DNA of 64,000 bases from positions 70,539,106 to 70,603,105 of the forward strand of contig NW_023601104.1 in assembly GCF_014898055.3 (NCBI RefSeq), given 5' to 3'. The position numbers were made by a program, and so were the translations under genes. This stretch comes from Talpa occidentalis. Lineage: Eukaryota; Chordata; Mammalia; Eulipotyphla; Talpidae. A model generated the notes under the pieces. That model did no database searches, was not told the DNA's origin, and worked only from the letters and a program-made list of their open reading frames with translations. Shown piece by piece: positions 63,422-64,000 of the stretch (within the stretch, counting starts at the first letter, position 1; every line of letters starts with the position of its first letter).

Positions 63422-64000
63422 AAATAGCTAAGATAAGGGTGAAATTTAATAAAGAAGAAAACAAAGATTGGTGGTGAGGTCAACAAAACCAAAATTTGGT
63501 CTTTGAATAAAAAAAGAATAAAAGTATCTAGCAACACTAATCAAGGAAAAAGCAGAAATAAAAATAAAATAAAAAATAAACATAAATGGGGACCTCCCCA
63601 GTGGCGCAGCACTGGGTTGTGAAGCTGCCCGCAGCCTCTGCAGCACCGGTTCAATCCCCAGCCGCCAGGGAGGGTCCCACATGGCACACAGACCTCTCCT
63701 GCCACCCGCTGCTCCCCTCAGCAGTGTATCTCGTCAATCTGCCTATTCTGCTCTCTTCTCTGGCTCTGGCGAATTCTCTCACCCTCCTCCGCTTCTGACT
63801 GTACCCCAGTGCTTGTATAAATAAATAAATCTTTTTAAAAAAATAATAAAAAATAAACATAAATGACAGGTCAGCAGACATTAACAACTTTATGCCTGAG
63901 ATGAAAAATATGTGTTAATAAATTTGAAAATTTGTATAAAATACAATTTATTAAAAATTACATTTATTATATATATTTTATATCATTATAGTATAATATA
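63422..64000 (+). mobile_element. Old L1 ORF2 fragment (host of SINE copy 19)
   Basis: 'gaggtcaacaaaaccaaaat ttggtctttgaataaaaaaa' and 'aatcaaggaaaaagcagaaa' follow the ORF2 phrase 'aagatcaataaaaccaaaag ctggttctttgaaaagat ... catcaagaaaaaaagagaa'. Continues past the SINE and fades into AT-rich sequence at the edge. Confidence 0.65.
63589..63844 (+). mobile_element. tRNA-derived SINE, copy 19 (type A)
   Basis: gggacctccccagtggcgca start and 'cagtgcttgtataaataaat' end. Perfect 21 bp target duplication at 63568-63588 and 63845-63865 (core taaaaaataaacataaatg), the longest in the window and a sign of recent insertion. Confidence 0.97.

Overview
This is a window from a placental-mammal nuclear genome. 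It is almost entirely intronic and contains two coding exons, both on the minus strand, of an ether-a-go-go voltage-gated potassium channel. The best match is KCNH5 (Kv10.2, EAG2). Exon A (24671-24870, 200 bp) encodes the end of S6 and the C-linker. Exon B (566-818, 253 bp) encodes the end of the C-linker and most of the cyclic-nucleotide-binding-homology domain. Both have AG/GT boundaries, open frames and compatible phases. Transcription therefore runs right to left: 64000-24871 is intron, then exon A, then a 23.85 kb intron (819-24670), then exon B, then the start of the next intron (565-1). No pore exon, promoter, first or last exon is visible.

Organism: no Alu, B1/B2, Bov-tA, PRE-1, CAN or ERE SINEs are seen, so primate, rodent, ruminant, pig, carnivore and horse are unlikely. 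The dominant SINE (19 copies seen) is tRNA-derived, about 260-275 bp, starts near 'ggcctccctggtggcgcag' and ends '(aaat)n-cttt-An'. It occurs in at least three sequence types. I suspect a laurasiatherian (a bat is my first guess), but the species cannot be fixed from the sequence alone.

Layout: 1-497 is a young L1 3' end with an intact ORF2 stop and a G-rich 3' UTR. 498-4.2 kb holds exon B and plain AT-rich intron. 4.3-15.1 kb is dense in old L1 3' ends, a nested L1/SINE insertion and an inverted L1. 15-24 kb is quiet apart from three SINEs. 24.6-24.9 kb holds exon A. 25-43 kb carries scattered SINEs, a 622 bp terminal-inverted-repeat DNA element with 8 bp target duplications, a second young L1 tail, and old MIR/L2-like fragments. 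43-49 kb has LTR-like material (a probable LTR, an MLT1 LTR and a probable solo ERV LTR). 49-57.5 kb is nearly bare. 57.5-64 kb is a SINE-rich patch inside old L1 ORF2 sequence, including a duplicated L1 segment in which each copy has its own SINE insertion.

No operon-like, CRISPR, toxin or defence system is present. The novelty here is in mobile elements: the inverted-repeat element, the templated L1 duplication with reciprocal SINE insertions, a head-only SINE and a SINE with a possible 3' transduction. Because no searches were run, family names rest on recognition alone.
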